The position numbers were made by a program, and so were the translations under genes. Shown one piece after another: positions 8,752-17,508 of a stretch of 64,000 nt of DNA. Below the pieces are notes generated by a model. It did not search any database. It saw only the letters and a list, made by a program, of their open reading frames with translations, and was not told where the DNA came from. The stretch comes from Bog-159 sp963818855 (GTDB taxonomy: Bacteria > Acidobacteriota > Terriglobia > Bryobacterales > Bryobacteraceae), in NCBI GenBank assembly GCA_963818855.1, contig CAWFUH010000007.1:124001-188000 (forward strand), given 5' to 3'. The first letter of the stretch is position 1; every line of letters starts with the position of its first letter.

Positions 8752-9686
8752 TTGTCGATCTCCTCCTGAGTCTGCGCGAGTTGCAGCAACAGGGCTCCGA
8801 GTTGCTTCTTGTACTCATCAGGCGGGGTGGACCCCTTCTCGTACTTCAGCTTGTCGATTTGTTGTTCGAGTTCTTCCTTCTTGGCGAGGAGTTGCAGTTT
8901 GGCCGGATCTTTGGCGGCCGCGGCCGTGGCGCCGATGCGCAGCAGCGGGAATTGGGCGGCAAGCATGCCTTCGCCATTCTCGGGCGATGGCGCGCGCACG
9001 GCTTCTCCCTTGCCGGTGTCTTCGAGCACGGCATGTTCGGTGGCCAGCCGGTTTTGCTGCTCGTAGAACGCGGCCGTCTTCTTGTCGGCGAAGCGGAAGG
9101 CTTCCAGGGCAGACACGACCTCGTTCTTGTCGCTGTCGGCGGCGGGATCGGTCAGCGCTTCAACCCAGTAGCGCGCGAAGATGGTGGCGTTCTTTTCGGT
9201 TCCACTCTTGGTGGCGGAGATGACTACGCGATTGGGCCGGCGTAGGGATTCGATGGAGCCGCCGCTCGCACTGGTCATGTTGACAACGAGTTGACGCGTG
9301 GCCGGAATGCGGTCCAGCATGGTGGCCAGTTCGGACGCGGTCAAGTCGGGACCGGGCAGGTTGATTTTATAGTCGAAGCCATCGAAGCTGCCGTGGCCTA
9401 TCATCATGAGCACGACGGCGTCCTGCGGGTGAGCGGCTTTGGCAATGCCATCGAGTGCGGTGCGAACTTGCTCGCGCGTGGCGTTCACTAGCGTTTCGAC
9501 TTTGGCGTCGGGCGCGGGCTTGAGGGTTTTTTCGATATCTTTGGCCCACATGGCGAAGTGTTGTTCGTAGTCGGGTTCGCCGCCTAGGCCAGTTACTGTG
9601 ACGTAGTAAGTGGTGGCGGGTAAAGATGCCGCGGTGAGGATAAAAGACAGGATCAGTGTGGGGAAGTGAAAAGTCAGCAGCTTCAT
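8748..9686 (-). CDS. Exported caspase/legumain-fold protein, probably catalytically dead
   Basis: A 312-residue protein from the ATG at 9686, which forms an ATGA overlap with the upstream stop; an upstream start at 9767 would only add residues read out of frame with the neighbouring gene. Residues 1-24 are a signal peptide. The middle has a C13/caspase-like core: VVLMMIGHGSFDG gives the catalytic-type His98, and LVVNMTSASGGS near 133-144 sits where family members carry the Cys loop. No Cys is present there (Ser or Ala instead). The C-terminus (about 255-312) is a Lys/Glu/Gln coiled coil. Probably a structural or binding relative of C13 peptidases; this reading rests on motifs alone. Confidence 0.7.
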   Translation of the reverse strand: MKLLTFHFPTLILSFILTAASLPATTYYVTVTGLGGEPDYEQHFAMWAKDIEKTLKPAPDAKVETLVNATREQVRTALDGIAKAAHPQDAVVLMMIGHGSFDGFDYKINLPGPDLTASELATMLDRIPATRQLVVNMTSASGGSIESLRRPNRVVISATKSGTEKNATIFARYWVEALTDPAADSDKNEVVSALEAFRFADKKTAAFYEQQNRLATEHAVLEDTGKGEAVRAPSPENGEGMLAAQFPLLRIGATAAAAKDPAKLQLLAKKEELEQQIDKLKYEKGSTPPDEYKKQLGALLLQLAQTQEEIDK

Positions 9687-11932
9687 ACGACACCCCAGCG
9701 GCGGCGCAGCACCCATTCCGAGCCGCGCAAGAGCAGTGCCAGCAGGAAGATGGCGGGCATATCCCAAAGATCCTTGGTTTCGCGCGTGGTGATGCCGGCG
9801 TCGGAATACGAAATTTCATCCGCCAGGCGGCCGGCATTCGATGCGCTATAGTATCGCCCGCCGGTGTCATCGGCCAGCTTCTGCAGCAATTCGCGGTTTT
9901 GCGCGGTGTGGAAGCTTTCGGCTACACCATCTTCGCGGCGGAAGATCACGATATCGCGGCCGAGTTCGTCCTTATCGCGCCCAGCCACGATTTCGGCCAC
10001 ATAGGAGCCCGGTTTGTCGGCGCTCCAATCGGCCGCATAGGAACCGTCGCCGGCAGGCAGCGGCGTCAACTCGACGCTGCTAGTTGAGCCATCCGGCCCG
10101 GTGATGTGCGCCTCCACCACCGCGTTCGACACCGGTCGGTACGCTTTGTCACGCACTTCGGCGCGCAGCGTGACCTTGGTTTCATCCGGCAGCACCGCGT
10201 GCGGCGTAGATGCCGCGACGCGGCCGGGACTGTCGGAAACCAGGTAGCGCATCAACTGCTGCCAGAACGTGACGTGCGTGATATCGGTATGGTCCTGCCA
10301 CATTACCCAGCGCCAGGTTCCCGATGTCGCGAAGACGGCGGTGCGGCCGCGCCCGTAGTTTTCAGTGACCAGGAGCGGCATACGATGGCGTCCGGCGGGC
10401 ACGACGTCCATCAGCGTGACGGCGCCGGGTTTGGCCTCACCGACATCGTTATAATTGGCGAGCTGCGGCATGTGCGTCCAGCGCAGCGCGTTTCGCTCCG
10501 GGTCTTCCACCAGGCGGCAGATCAGGCTGGCGCGGCCCTGCGCGGTCAATTCGAAATTTGAAAAATCACGGTGAAAGGTGCCCTTGGTCTCGGGAATCTG
10601 CACGGGCAGCAGTTCAGCCATGGGAGAATGCGCGTAGCCGCCCTCGGCCAGCGCGAAGCGTCCACCTAGAAACAGGATGCCGCCGCCGCGCCGATTGGCG
10701 AATTCGCGGATCAAGTCCTGCTGCGTCTGGGTGAAGTAATTGGCTTCCACGCTGCCGATGATCAGTCCATCGAAACTGAACAACTCCTCGGCTTTGCCAG
10801 GGAACCCTTCCTCCAGTTCGTGCGGATCGGAAAAGCCCTGCCTGTATATCTTGTTCTGGGTGGTGCGTAGCATGGAGGCAAGCTGCAGGCTCTGGTCGTC
10901 CTCAGCGGCGCGGCGGATGAATTTGAATTCCCAGCGGGGTTCGCCTTCCAGATATAAGATGCGCGGTTTGCGGCTCTCCACGTCGACCAGGCGGCGCAGT
11001 GAATTATTGCCGCGATTCTCTTCGCCAGGCAGCGGATCGATGGTGATCTCCAATGTTTTCGGGCCGGCGAGTCCGGCGTTGAACAGCAGCGATTCGCTTT
11101 GGGGGGCGCCGTCGGATTTGAATTGCACTTCGCGCGAGGCGATCACTTTGCCGGCGTCGTGCACTGCCACCAGCGCCTTCTGGCCGGCATAACCGTACTG
11201 GCGAAACGTGACCAGCGCGCTCAAGCGCGAATCCGCCAACGCGTGGGCGGGCAGCACGGCATCCGTGATTTCGACATCCTTTTCGGGTTTCTCGCGCCCG
11301 AATCCGATGGTGTGGACGGGGATGTGGCGGCGCCGGATCTCTGAAATGGTATCGAGATCGATGCCGCCGGAGTTATCCGCGCCGTCGGAAAGCAGAACGA
11401 CAGCGCCCAGCGGCAGCGTGGACGATTCGGCGAGCACCTGCTGCAGGCTATCGCCGAGGCGCGTGGCCGGCTCGGAGGCAGTGAGTTGCGCGACCTTCTG
11501 AATGCGGTCGGCCTCTTTGCCGAAGCGATAGAGGCGCACCTGAAACTTCTGCCCCAGCGCGGCCAGCAGCTTGTGGTCGAGCACACCGGCGGCTTGCGCG
11601 CTGCGCGTTTGGGATCCTTCCTGGATGGCCATGCTGCGCGAATCGTCCACCAGCACGGCGACCACGTTCTGCTGTGGGCGCAGCGTGGCGATGGAGATAG
11701 CCGGATGCCACAGCAGGAAAAGCAGCAGCGCGATCATGGCGGTTTCGAGCATCCAGATCACGAAAGGGCGTCCGCCAGTGAGCGCTCCTTGATTGCGGCG
11801 CACATGCCAGAGGAGCAGTGCGCCGGCCGCGATGACGCCCAGCAAGAAGATCCAGACGGGCCAGGAGGCCAGCAGCACAAACTGTCCCTTCTGGAAAACT
11901 GCGCCGGGATACTTGAACAGAAACTCGAACAT
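9683..11932 (-). CDS. VWA/glutamine amidotransferase-like membrane protein of the Bat operon
   Basis: A 749-residue protein with membrane helices near 21-41 and 58-77 and a third near 722-741. A VWA domain with MIDAS-like DDSRS at 96-100 follows the second helix. The central region (about 390-560) has the look of the GATase1-like domain common in these large Bat-linked proteins, and an Ig-like region lies near 590-660. Both chain ends are membrane-anchored, with the bulk outside the cytoplasm. It overlaps the next gene by ATGA and starts 24 bases after the DUF4159 gene. Confidence 0.82.
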   Translation of the reverse strand: MFEFLFKYPGAVFQKGQFVLLASWPVWIFLLGVIAAGALLLWHVRRNQGALTGGRPFVIWMLETAMIALLLFLLWHPAISIATLRPQQNVVAVLVDDSRSMAIQEGSQTRSAQAAGVLDHKLLAALGQKFQVRLYRFGKEADRIQKVAQLTASEPATRLGDSLQQVLAESSTLPLGAVVLLSDGADNSGGIDLDTISEIRRRHIPVHTIGFGREKPEKDVEITDAVLPAHALADSRLSALVTFRQYGYAGQKALVAVHDAGKVIASREVQFKSDGAPQSESLLFNAGLAGPKTLEITIDPLPGEENRGNNSLRRLVDVESRKPRILYLEGEPRWEFKFIRRAAEDDQSLQLASMLRTTQNKIYRQGFSDPHELEEGFPGKAEELFSFDGLIIGSVEANYFTQTQQDLIREFANRRGGGILFLGGRFALAEGGYAHSPMAELLPVQIPETKGTFHRDFSNFELTAQGRASLICRLVEDPERNALRWTHMPQLANYNDVGEAKPGAVTLMDVVPAGRHRMPLLVTENYGRGRTAVFATSGTWRWVMWQDHTDITHVTFWQQLMRYLVSDSPGRVAASTPHAVLPDETKVTLRAEVRDKAYRPVSNAVVEAHITGPDGSTSSVELTPLPAGDGSYAADWSADKPGSYVAEIVAGRDKDELGRDIVIFRREDGVAESFHTAQNRELLQKLADDTGGRYYSASNAGRLADEISYSDAGITTRETKDLWDMPAIFLLALLLRGSEWVLRRRWGVV

Positions 11933-11956
11933 GATGCCCCTGGGTCTAGTGCGTCT

Positions 11957-12757
11957 TTAGTGCGTCATTGCGTAAATGATGTAGTTGATGCCCATGCGAT
12001 AGGCTTGCGAAGTGTACCGTTCGGGATAGCGCGGATGGTCGGCCCACTCCCAGGCATCGCCGTTATCCTGGTTGAAGCAGATGGCGACCATGACACGGCC
12101 GCGATCGTCGTAGATGGCGCGCCAGTGGGGTGTCTTACCGTCCTTTTCCCAGATGCGGCCGGTGTACCAATATTGGATGCCGGGCACTTGTACACGCTCG
12201 TTTAAATCATATAGGACGTGGAAAATGGGATCCTGGTTATCGATTTCGACGATGGGGCGGTCGGGGAACACACGTTTGATGCTCTCCAGGAAGACGTTCC
12301 ATTCGCCCGAGCCGTGGAAATCGTCGCACATGAAGAAGCCGCCGCGCAGCAGATACTCGCGCATTTGGGCGCATTCGGCGTCGGTGAGGCTCCAATGCCC
12401 GACCTCGACCGCATAGAGCCAGGGCCAGTTGAAAACTTCATCGCCGTCGAGTTCCACTACCTGTTCAGACGAACGGGTGTGGATGCGGGTGAGGCGGCGC
12501 ACGCCCTGCACGAACTGGCGGTCGGCTTTGGGGTAATCGGTGGGCCAACTGCCGATCTGGCCGAAGACGCTCGCATGGCTGCCGGACGGGTACTTCAGCC
12601 GCGTAAAGGCCCACTCGGTCCTCTCGTAGGCGTCGGGCGGCACGGGAACGGGATCGTCTTCCATACCGGGAAACTGGCGGAAAGTGGCCTGCAGGGCAAA
12701 CAGCGCCGTCACCGAGATGGCCACCAGACTACCGCGGATGAGGATGCGGCGGCGCAT
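11957..12757 (-). CDS. DUF4159 domain protein, first gene of the Bat operon
   Basis: A 266-residue protein with an N-terminal basic/hydrophobic signal or anchor (RRRILIRGSLVAISVTALFA, residues 2-21). The rest matches the DUF4159 pattern: a WAFTRLKYPSG start, a GGFFMCDDFHG motif, VEIDNQDPIFHVLYDL, and a C-terminal GxNYIIYAMTH. DUF4159 proteins are regularly found with MoxR, DUF58 and VWA genes in Acidobacteria and Planctomycetes. The domain has a GATase-like fold, but no enzymatic activity is established. No good Shine-Dalgarno or promoter was visible upstream. Confidence 0.85.
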   Translation of the reverse strand: MRRRILIRGSLVAISVTALFALQATFRQFPGMEDDPVPVPPDAYERTEWAFTRLKYPSGSHASVFGQIGSWPTDYPKADRQFVQGVRRLTRIHTRSSEQVVELDGDEVFNWPWLYAVEVGHWSLTDAECAQMREYLLRGGFFMCDDFHGSGEWNVFLESIKRVFPDRPIVEIDNQDPIFHVLYDLNERVQVPGIQYWYTGRIWEKDGKTPHWRAIYDDRGRVMVAICFNQDNGDAWEWADHPRYPERYTSQAYRMGINYIIYAMTH

Positions 12758-12975
12758 TTGGACGAGGCCCTCGTATGTGTTTCAGGATAGCATGGGCGGA
12801 ATGCCCCTCGATGCATCGACCGCGGCGACACCGGATGCAATTGTTGCAGGCTACGCGGCGGCAGTGCGATTAAGGTATGCACTCGCTCTGGTACGTCTAT
12901 TGGCACGATGGCGAATATATTGACTCGTTGGCGAACTGCGTGCGCACTCTTCCTGCCACTAGGAGACAACGGGCT
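12758..12975. other. Intergenic stretch without a recognisable gene
   Basis: This is the region upstream of the Bat operon. I see no convincing ORF, and no clean -35/-10 pair on the minus strand; a TATCCT near 12785-12790 is the only candidate -10. Confidence 0.4.
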
Positions 12976-13268
12976 CTAGGTTCGTTCCTTATCTTTAAGT
13001 TGGGCTGCAGTTCCCGGTGCGCCGTTGACCCGTGCAGGAGTGGACAACAGGATGGCACCCGGATCGTTGAACTGAGAACACTCGCCCTTAGGCAAACAAT
13101 AGAGATGACTGGTATCAACTACGATCTGACCTTCTGGGTCGCGTGTCACTTGGGCGCGATCCATGGGCCGGGGCGCAGGCCCTTCGAAGTTGATGCCCTT
13201 GTGAGTTAATACATCCTTCCAGGTGCCATCGGGCAGCTTAGTGACGAGACAGCCCGTTATGTCACCCC
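12976..13268 (-). pseudogene. Fragment resembling the C-terminal part of a Rieske iron-sulfur protein
   Basis: An open reading frame without a start reads ITGCLVTKLPDGTW, then FEGPAPRPMDRAQV and GQIVVDTS before a stop at 12976. The GPAPRPM and IVVDTS blocks, and a GC-V before them, match the end of Rieske subunits of quinol:cytochrome c reductases. The CPCHGS cluster loop expected between them is absent and the 5' part is replaced by repeat DNA at 13257. I regard it as a decayed remnant; the family call is from motifs only. Confidence 0.45.
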
Positions 13269-13350
13269 CCGGGGGTCAGAACGTGCTTTGAGCCCGTCCA
13301 GACAGGCCTTTTACGCAAGTAGCGACGCGATCCAAGGGGATCAGGTCGGA
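13257..13350. repeat. Dispersed decayed-region repeat, copy A
   Basis: This segment begins TGTCACCCCCCGGGGG and contains CGTGCTTTGAGC, GGCCTTTTACGCAAGTAG, GACGCGATCC and GGGGATCAGG. The same order of motifs recurs inverted at 18720-18812. Its second half is also similar to 13461-13530, so copies A and B are tandem relatives. Confidence 0.75.
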
Positions 13351-13383
13351 CATAAACCGGGTGTTTCGGCGAACTGTCTGCGG

Positions 13384-13530
13384 GCTTTCCCGGGGCGTCC
13401 CAAAAAAGCTCGATATCGGAACAAGATTTTTATGTAACCTCTGACCTTGTGTTTCGGCGAGTCGTGCTTTCAGCGCGTTCAGACGGGCCTTTCACGCACA
13501 TCGCGACGTGATCCAAAAGGATCAGGTGCG
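13384..13530. repeat. Dispersed decayed-region repeat, copy B
   Basis: About 137 bp (13384-13520) align base for base, with only scattered changes and no gaps, with 24224-24360. Shared blocks include ACAAGATTTTTATGT, GTGTTTCGGCGAGTC, GGGCCTTTCA and CGCGACGTGATCCAAAAGG. Confidence 0.8.
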
Positions 13531-13589
13531 ACTTAAAGACAACCCGAATTGGCATGGCGCATGGTATGGCGTGCTCCTCCGGACTGGCT

Positions 13590-13774
13590 GCGCGTTGCCG
13601 GCACTAACCTACCTCCAAGGCCTTAATAGCGCTGTCTTGGCGCCCGGATTTGCGGGCCTATACCAAGTCGCCATTCAGATTCCACTGTCGCTGACGAATG
13701 GGGACTACCCGGTAGTAGCCACTGTCAACGGCGCCCAATCACCCGGTAGCACCTTGATTACGATTCAACAATAG
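13590..13774 (+). pseudogene. Fragment of a Solibacter-type C-terminal domain (TIGR03437-like)
   Basis: The frame ending at 13774 reads LAPGFAGLYQVAIQIPLSL, NGDYPVVATVNGAQSP and TLITIQQ before the stop. This closely follows the end of the TIGR03437 domain first described from multiple Solibacter usitatus proteins. The 5' part of the same frame is repeat DNA, so only about 50 residues of the domain survive. It is a useful taxonomic hint. Confidence 0.6.
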
Positions 13775-14022
13775 GGGGATTCTAACGTGTCAAGAATGTG
13801 TCAAGTCCGGCACCCCCGCGGGGAACTCCGGGTACACCCGATCCCCACCCGAGAAGCCCTGGTGAGTCTGTACCGCGAGGCGGGAGCGAAGTACTTCCCT
13901 CCCAGTTGTGGCCGCGTTAAGGAGGCATAGCGGTAGAGGTCGAGTGCGCCGATAACTTCCGGTTGCCGACAATCCTGGGCTTGAGAGACCATAGAATGCG
14001 CGCCTGTTGGCCTAGGGTGGCG

Positions 14023-14028
14023 TATAAT
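14023..14028 (+). promoter_or_regulatory. Candidate -10 element for the ECF sigma factor gene
   Basis: TATAAT lies 18 bases before the ATG at 14047, giving a predicted leader of only about a dozen bases. No matching -35 is visible at 17 bases, and no Shine-Dalgarno precedes the ATG. Confidence 0.4.
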
Positions 14029-14046
14029 GGCAGCCGGTCGAAGCCT

Positions 14047-14619
14047 ATGGCCGAATCCCGAACCTCTGAAACCACCCGCCTGTTGCGCGATTGGGCGAAG
14101 GGAGACCGGGCTGCGCTCGACCAGCTCACGCCACGTGTGTATCGGGAACTCCGCCGGATCGCGGGGCACCTGATGCAGAACGAGCGCCCGGATCGTACAA
14201 TCCAAGCAACGGCTCTGGCTCATGAGGCCTATCTGAAGCTGATCGATGTGGAGAATGTGGACTGGCAGCACCGGGCTCACTTCTTCGCCATCTCGGCACA
14301 GGTCATGCGGCACATCCTGCTGGATGCGGCACGGAAGCGCAAGACGGCGAAGCGGGGTGGGAATTTTCCTCGCGTGAATCTCGACGAAATCCCGGACCTT
14401 TCGTCAGGGCGCGCCAGCGAATTGCTCGCCGTGGACGAGGCGCTTACCGGGCTGGCCAAAATCGATCCGCGCAAGGCGCAGGTCATCGAAATGCGGTTCT
14501 TCGGGGGATTGACGGTGGAGGAGACCGCCGCCGTGTTGAACGTATCCCCTGACACCGTTTTGCGCGATTGGCGGCTGGCACGCGCATGGCTCCTGGCGGA
14601 ACTGGGCGCGAAAAGTTAG
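14047..14619 (+). CDS. ECF-type RNA polymerase sigma factor (TIGR02999-like)
   Basis: A 190-residue protein from the ATG at 14047 (MAESRTSETTRLL); an earlier start at 13963 is possible but would overlap the TATAAT. Region 2 reads HEAYLKLIDV and the YLRL-like core, with the ARKRKTAKRGG linker. Region 4 reads VIEMRFFGGLTVEETAAVL followed by a helix-turn-helix (WRLARAWL). This is the ECF group typical of Acidobacteria and Planctomycetes that sits beside Ser/Thr kinases and has no classical anti-sigma factor. The kinase gene at 15382 is close but separated by a convergent metalloprotease gene whose stop is 8 bases away. Confidence 0.9.
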   Translation: MAESRTSETTRLLRDWAKGDRAALDQLTPRVYRELRRIAGHLMQNERPDRTIQATALAHEAYLKLIDVENVDWQHRAHFFAISAQVMRHILLDAARKRKTAKRGGNFPRVNLDEIPDLSSGRASELLAVDEALTGLAKIDPRKAQVIEMRFFGGLTVEETAAVLNVSPDTVLRDWRLARAWLLAELGAKS

Positions 14620-14627
14620 AGGGCACC

Positions 14628-15221
14628 TTACTTGTAGCGGCTGGCCAGTATCAGAGCTTGTTCGTTCGTGAAGTGGCACCGATTCTGGGACATGGCCATG
14701 TAGTCGCTTCGATCCCAACCCGCTTTCATCACCCCGCGGGCTGTGTGGGCCCGATCGCCCAGGAGCAGGTGGCCTACCTCATGGACGGCGGCATAGCTGA
14801 GAACCACAATCCAGGGAATGTTCGCGGCGGCGGCTTGCTCGCGCACCGGTGCCAGGAATACGGAGGCGGTCGTGCCGCCGTTGTGATCGGCGTAGGCTTG
14901 CCCCAACGGCTCGCGGCGGACATTCTTCATGATCTTGGCATCGCCCGCGACAATGCGGACGACCAGAGGCGCGGCGGCTCGTGTGGCGCCATTGCAGGGG
15001 AGTGCACCGATGCCCCGGCACAGGCTCACCTGAACAGACATCCCGGTGCTGGCCAGAATGTCCTGCGTCAACGATACGAAGCGGCCGAGAGCGGCAGGTT
15101 CGAGTTCGGCGTAGTCATATATCTGGACATGCAGTGCGGCCGTTTCGCGCGAGCCGTTAGTGCCATCCGCCAGTAGATTCGTTCCGAGTGCCAATGTCAT
15201 CGCAATCCATGTGAGTTTCAA
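14628..15221 (-). CDS. Small secreted zinc metalloprotease-like protein
   Basis: A 197-residue protein with a signal peptide (about residues 1-19). HEVGHLLLGDRAH at 147-159 gives an HExxH pair plus a downstream Gly and His, and GVMKAG right after it resembles a Met-turn, so it looks like a metzincin-type fold with unusual spacing (HExxH then G at +8 and H at +12). Two Cys residues (about 68 and 76) may form a disulfide. Proteins of this size and motif are common in Acidobacteria, function unknown. The gene converges with the sigma factor gene. Confidence 0.75.
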   Translation of the reverse strand: MKLTWIAMTLALGTNLLADGTNGSRETAALHVQIYDYAELEPAALGRFVSLTQDILASTGMSVQVSLCRGIGALPCNGATRAAAPLVVRIVAGDAKIMKNVRREPLGQAYADHNGGTTASVFLAPVREQAAAANIPWIVVLSYAAVHEVGHLLLGDRAHTARGVMKAGWDRSDYMAMSQNRCHFTNEQALILASRYK

Positions 15222-15381
15222 TGTCTTCCCCTCCCGCGTTCGGCCCTAGGGCGCGAACGGGAGGGAAAAACTTGAACGCACTAAAAAGATTTTTTTAGGG
15301 GTGTAGAGGGGGGAGTAGTCGTGCGCCTGATGTGAATTCCACCGGCCGGTTTTGGTATGCTTACTGAAATCGCGAGGATAA

Positions 15382-17508
15382 GTGGTGTCCCCCGAGCATT
15401 GGAGACGAATCGAAGAGCTGTACCAGGCAGCTCTGGAGCGCCCGTCCGGCGAACGTGCCGCGCTTCTGGCGCAGGCCGATCCGGAGGTGCGGCGCCAGGT
15501 GGAGGTGCTGCTGGCGCAGCCCAGCGCGGGCAGTCCGCTGGATCGGGCTGCGTGGGAAGGAATGACCTCTGAGTTTGTTCTGGCGCCGGGTCGCAAGATA
15601 GGGAATTTCGAGATTGTTTCGCTGCTCGGGCGCGGCGGCATGGGCGAGGTGTACCGGGCGCGCGACTTGCGCCTGAAACGCGAGGTGGCCGTCAAGGTGC
15701 TGCCGGAGAGCTTTGCGGGCGACCGCGTGGGGATTGCCCGTTTTGAGCGGGAGGCACGCGCGGCCAGCGCTCTGAATCATCCCAACATCGTCGCGGTCTT
15801 CGACGTCGGCGCGGAAGGCGGCACGCACTGGATCGCTTCGGAACTGGTCGTCGGCGAGTCCCTGCAAACCCTGATCAGCCGCGGGCCGCTGGTCCCTCGC
15901 AAGGCGATCGAGATAGCCGCGCAGATTGCCGAGGGCCTGGCAGCGGCGCACGCTAGCGCTATCGTGCACCGCGATCTGAAGCCCGGCAATATCATGGTGG
16001 CGCGCGACGGACGAGTGAAGATTCTGGACTTCGGGTTAGCCAAGCAACGGCGGACAGCCACGGAGGCAGATGCCACCGTGACGGAGGATCTCACGGACAC
16101 CGGGATGATTATGGGCACGGCGGCCTACATGTCTCCGGAACAGGTGCGCGGCGAGGACGTCGATGCTCGCGCGGACATTTTCAGCCTGGGCCTGATTCTC
16201 CACGAGATGTTATCGGGCAAGCGCGCCTTCAGCGGCGACTCGTCGGTAGAGGTAATGAACGCGATCCTGAAGAATGATCCGCCGGAGTTGTCGCCTGCGG
16301 TGCCGCCAACTCTCGCGCGTATCGTGGGCCGCTGCCTGGAGAAGGAGCCGGCCCGCCGATTCCAATCCGCCGCGGATCTGAGTTTCGCGCTGAGTTCGGT
16401 TTTCGGGGCACCGCCACGCCGTTCCCGCGAAAAAGCCATCTTCGTGTTGATGGCCCTCGCGATTCTGTTGGTCGCGATTTCCGCCTGGTTCTGGGAACAT
16501 TCAAGACCGGCAAAGTCTGCGGGGCGCTCGCTCACGCGGCTGACGACGAACGGTTCGTCGTTCCATCCGGCGATCTCCCGTGACGGCAAGATGCTTGCAT
16601 ACGCGGCGGCAATTGGCGGACCCAATCGGAACATCTGGATTCAGCAGGTCGCTGGCGGCAAAGCGATTCAGATCACGCATGAAGAGGAAGGAGCGGTTCG
16701 CCCGGTCTTTTCCCCGGACGAAACACAAATAGCCTACGAGTCGCATGGTGGCATTTATGAAGTGCCTACGCTTGGCGGCGCTGCGCGGTTGATCACCAGC
16801 GAAGGCTACTTCGAGCGTTACACTCCTGACGGATCGAACATAGTGTTCATGCGCGACGTCCAGGAAGGGTCCCGACTTTTCACGGTCCCCCGCATCGGGG
16901 GAACTCCGACAGCTGTCCGCCCAGAGCTCGTAACACCATATTGGCTCGCTCTTTCCCCGGACGGAAAGAGGATTCTCACGCATCTAGCTGGGAAGGAAAG
17001 GGAGGAACAGGACCCCAAGCGGTGGTGGACCCTCTCGATCCCCGCCGGAAAACCGGAGGAGATTGAACCGCCCGCCGTGCCGCCCGGCCACTCGGATGTG
17101 GGAACGCCGCTTGCCTGGGTTTCGCTCGACCGAGCGTCTCCTCAGCAATGGGTTATCTTTTGGAGGTCGACGGGCGCTCGACGGGGGAATCTTCCGTCTC
17201 AGGCGAAGGCGGCAACCTTTTCCGAGTTCCCGTCTCGAGCGATGGTAAGGCACTGTCGGATGCCGAGCAACTCACGTTCATGCCGGGGGTCGATTGGCAG
17301 GCAGAGGTTTCCGGCGACGGCCGGGTGGTGTTCTCGGCCTGGACGGTTAGCACGAATCTATGGAGCATCCCGATTGACACTAACCAAGGGCGTGTTACTG
17401 GAGGATTGGAGCGGTTGGCTCAGGTTGAGGGAGTACTTGACGAAAACGTTTCGCTTTCCAGGGACGGGAAGAAGGCTGTGTTCGTGTCCAATAACCGTAT
17501 TGTGGTGA
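15382..17508 (+). CDS. Membrane Ser/Thr protein kinase with TolB-like propeller, frameshifted
   Basis: A GTG start at 15382 (or 15385) follows GAGG at 15373. Kinase motifs in order: GRGGMGEVY, VAVKVL, HRDLKPGNIM, DFGLAK, YMSPEQ. A membrane helix lies near residues 352-372, then a propeller with FSPDETQIAYES-type WD/TolB blades outside. The N-terminal 35 residues (HWRRIEELYQAAL) are typical of these kinases. From about 17140-17215 the frame changes: the propeller goes on in another frame to 18257, so the last hundred or so residues of this frame are not the real protein. Likely a sensor kinase, possibly partner of the nearby ECF factor. Confidence 0.85.
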   Translation: MVSPEHWRRIEELYQAALERPSGERAALLAQADPEVRRQVEVLLAQPSAGSPLDRAAWEGMTSEFVLAPGRKIGNFEIVSLLGRGGMGEVYRARDLRLKREVAVKVLPESFAGDRVGIARFEREARAASALNHPNIVAVFDVGAEGGTHWIASELVVGESLQTLISRGPLVPRKAIEIAAQIAEGLAAAHASAIVHRDLKPGNIMVARDGRVKILDFGLAKQRRTATEADATVTEDLTDTGMIMGTAAYMSPEQVRGEDVDARADIFSLGLILHEMLSGKRAFSGDSSVEVMNAILKNDPPELSPAVPPTLARIVGRCLEKEPARRFQSAADLSFALSSVFGAPPRRSREKAIFVLMALAILLVAISAWFWEHSRPAKSAGRSLTRLTTNGSSFHPAISRDGKMLAYAAAIGGPNRNIWIQQVAGGKAIQITHEEEGAVRPVFSPDETQIAYESHGGIYEVPTLGGAARLITSEGYFERYTPDGSNIVFMRDVQEGSRLFTVPRIGGTPTAVRPELVTPYWLALSPDGKRILTHLAGKEREEQDPKRWWTLSIPAGKPEEIEPPAVPPGHSDVGTPLAWVSLDRASPQQWVIFWRSTGARRGNLPSQAKAATFSEFPSRAMVRHCRMPSNSRSCRGSIGRQRFPATAGWCSRPGRLARIYGASRLTLTKGVLLEDWSGWLRLREYLTKTFRFPGTGRRLCSCPITVLW

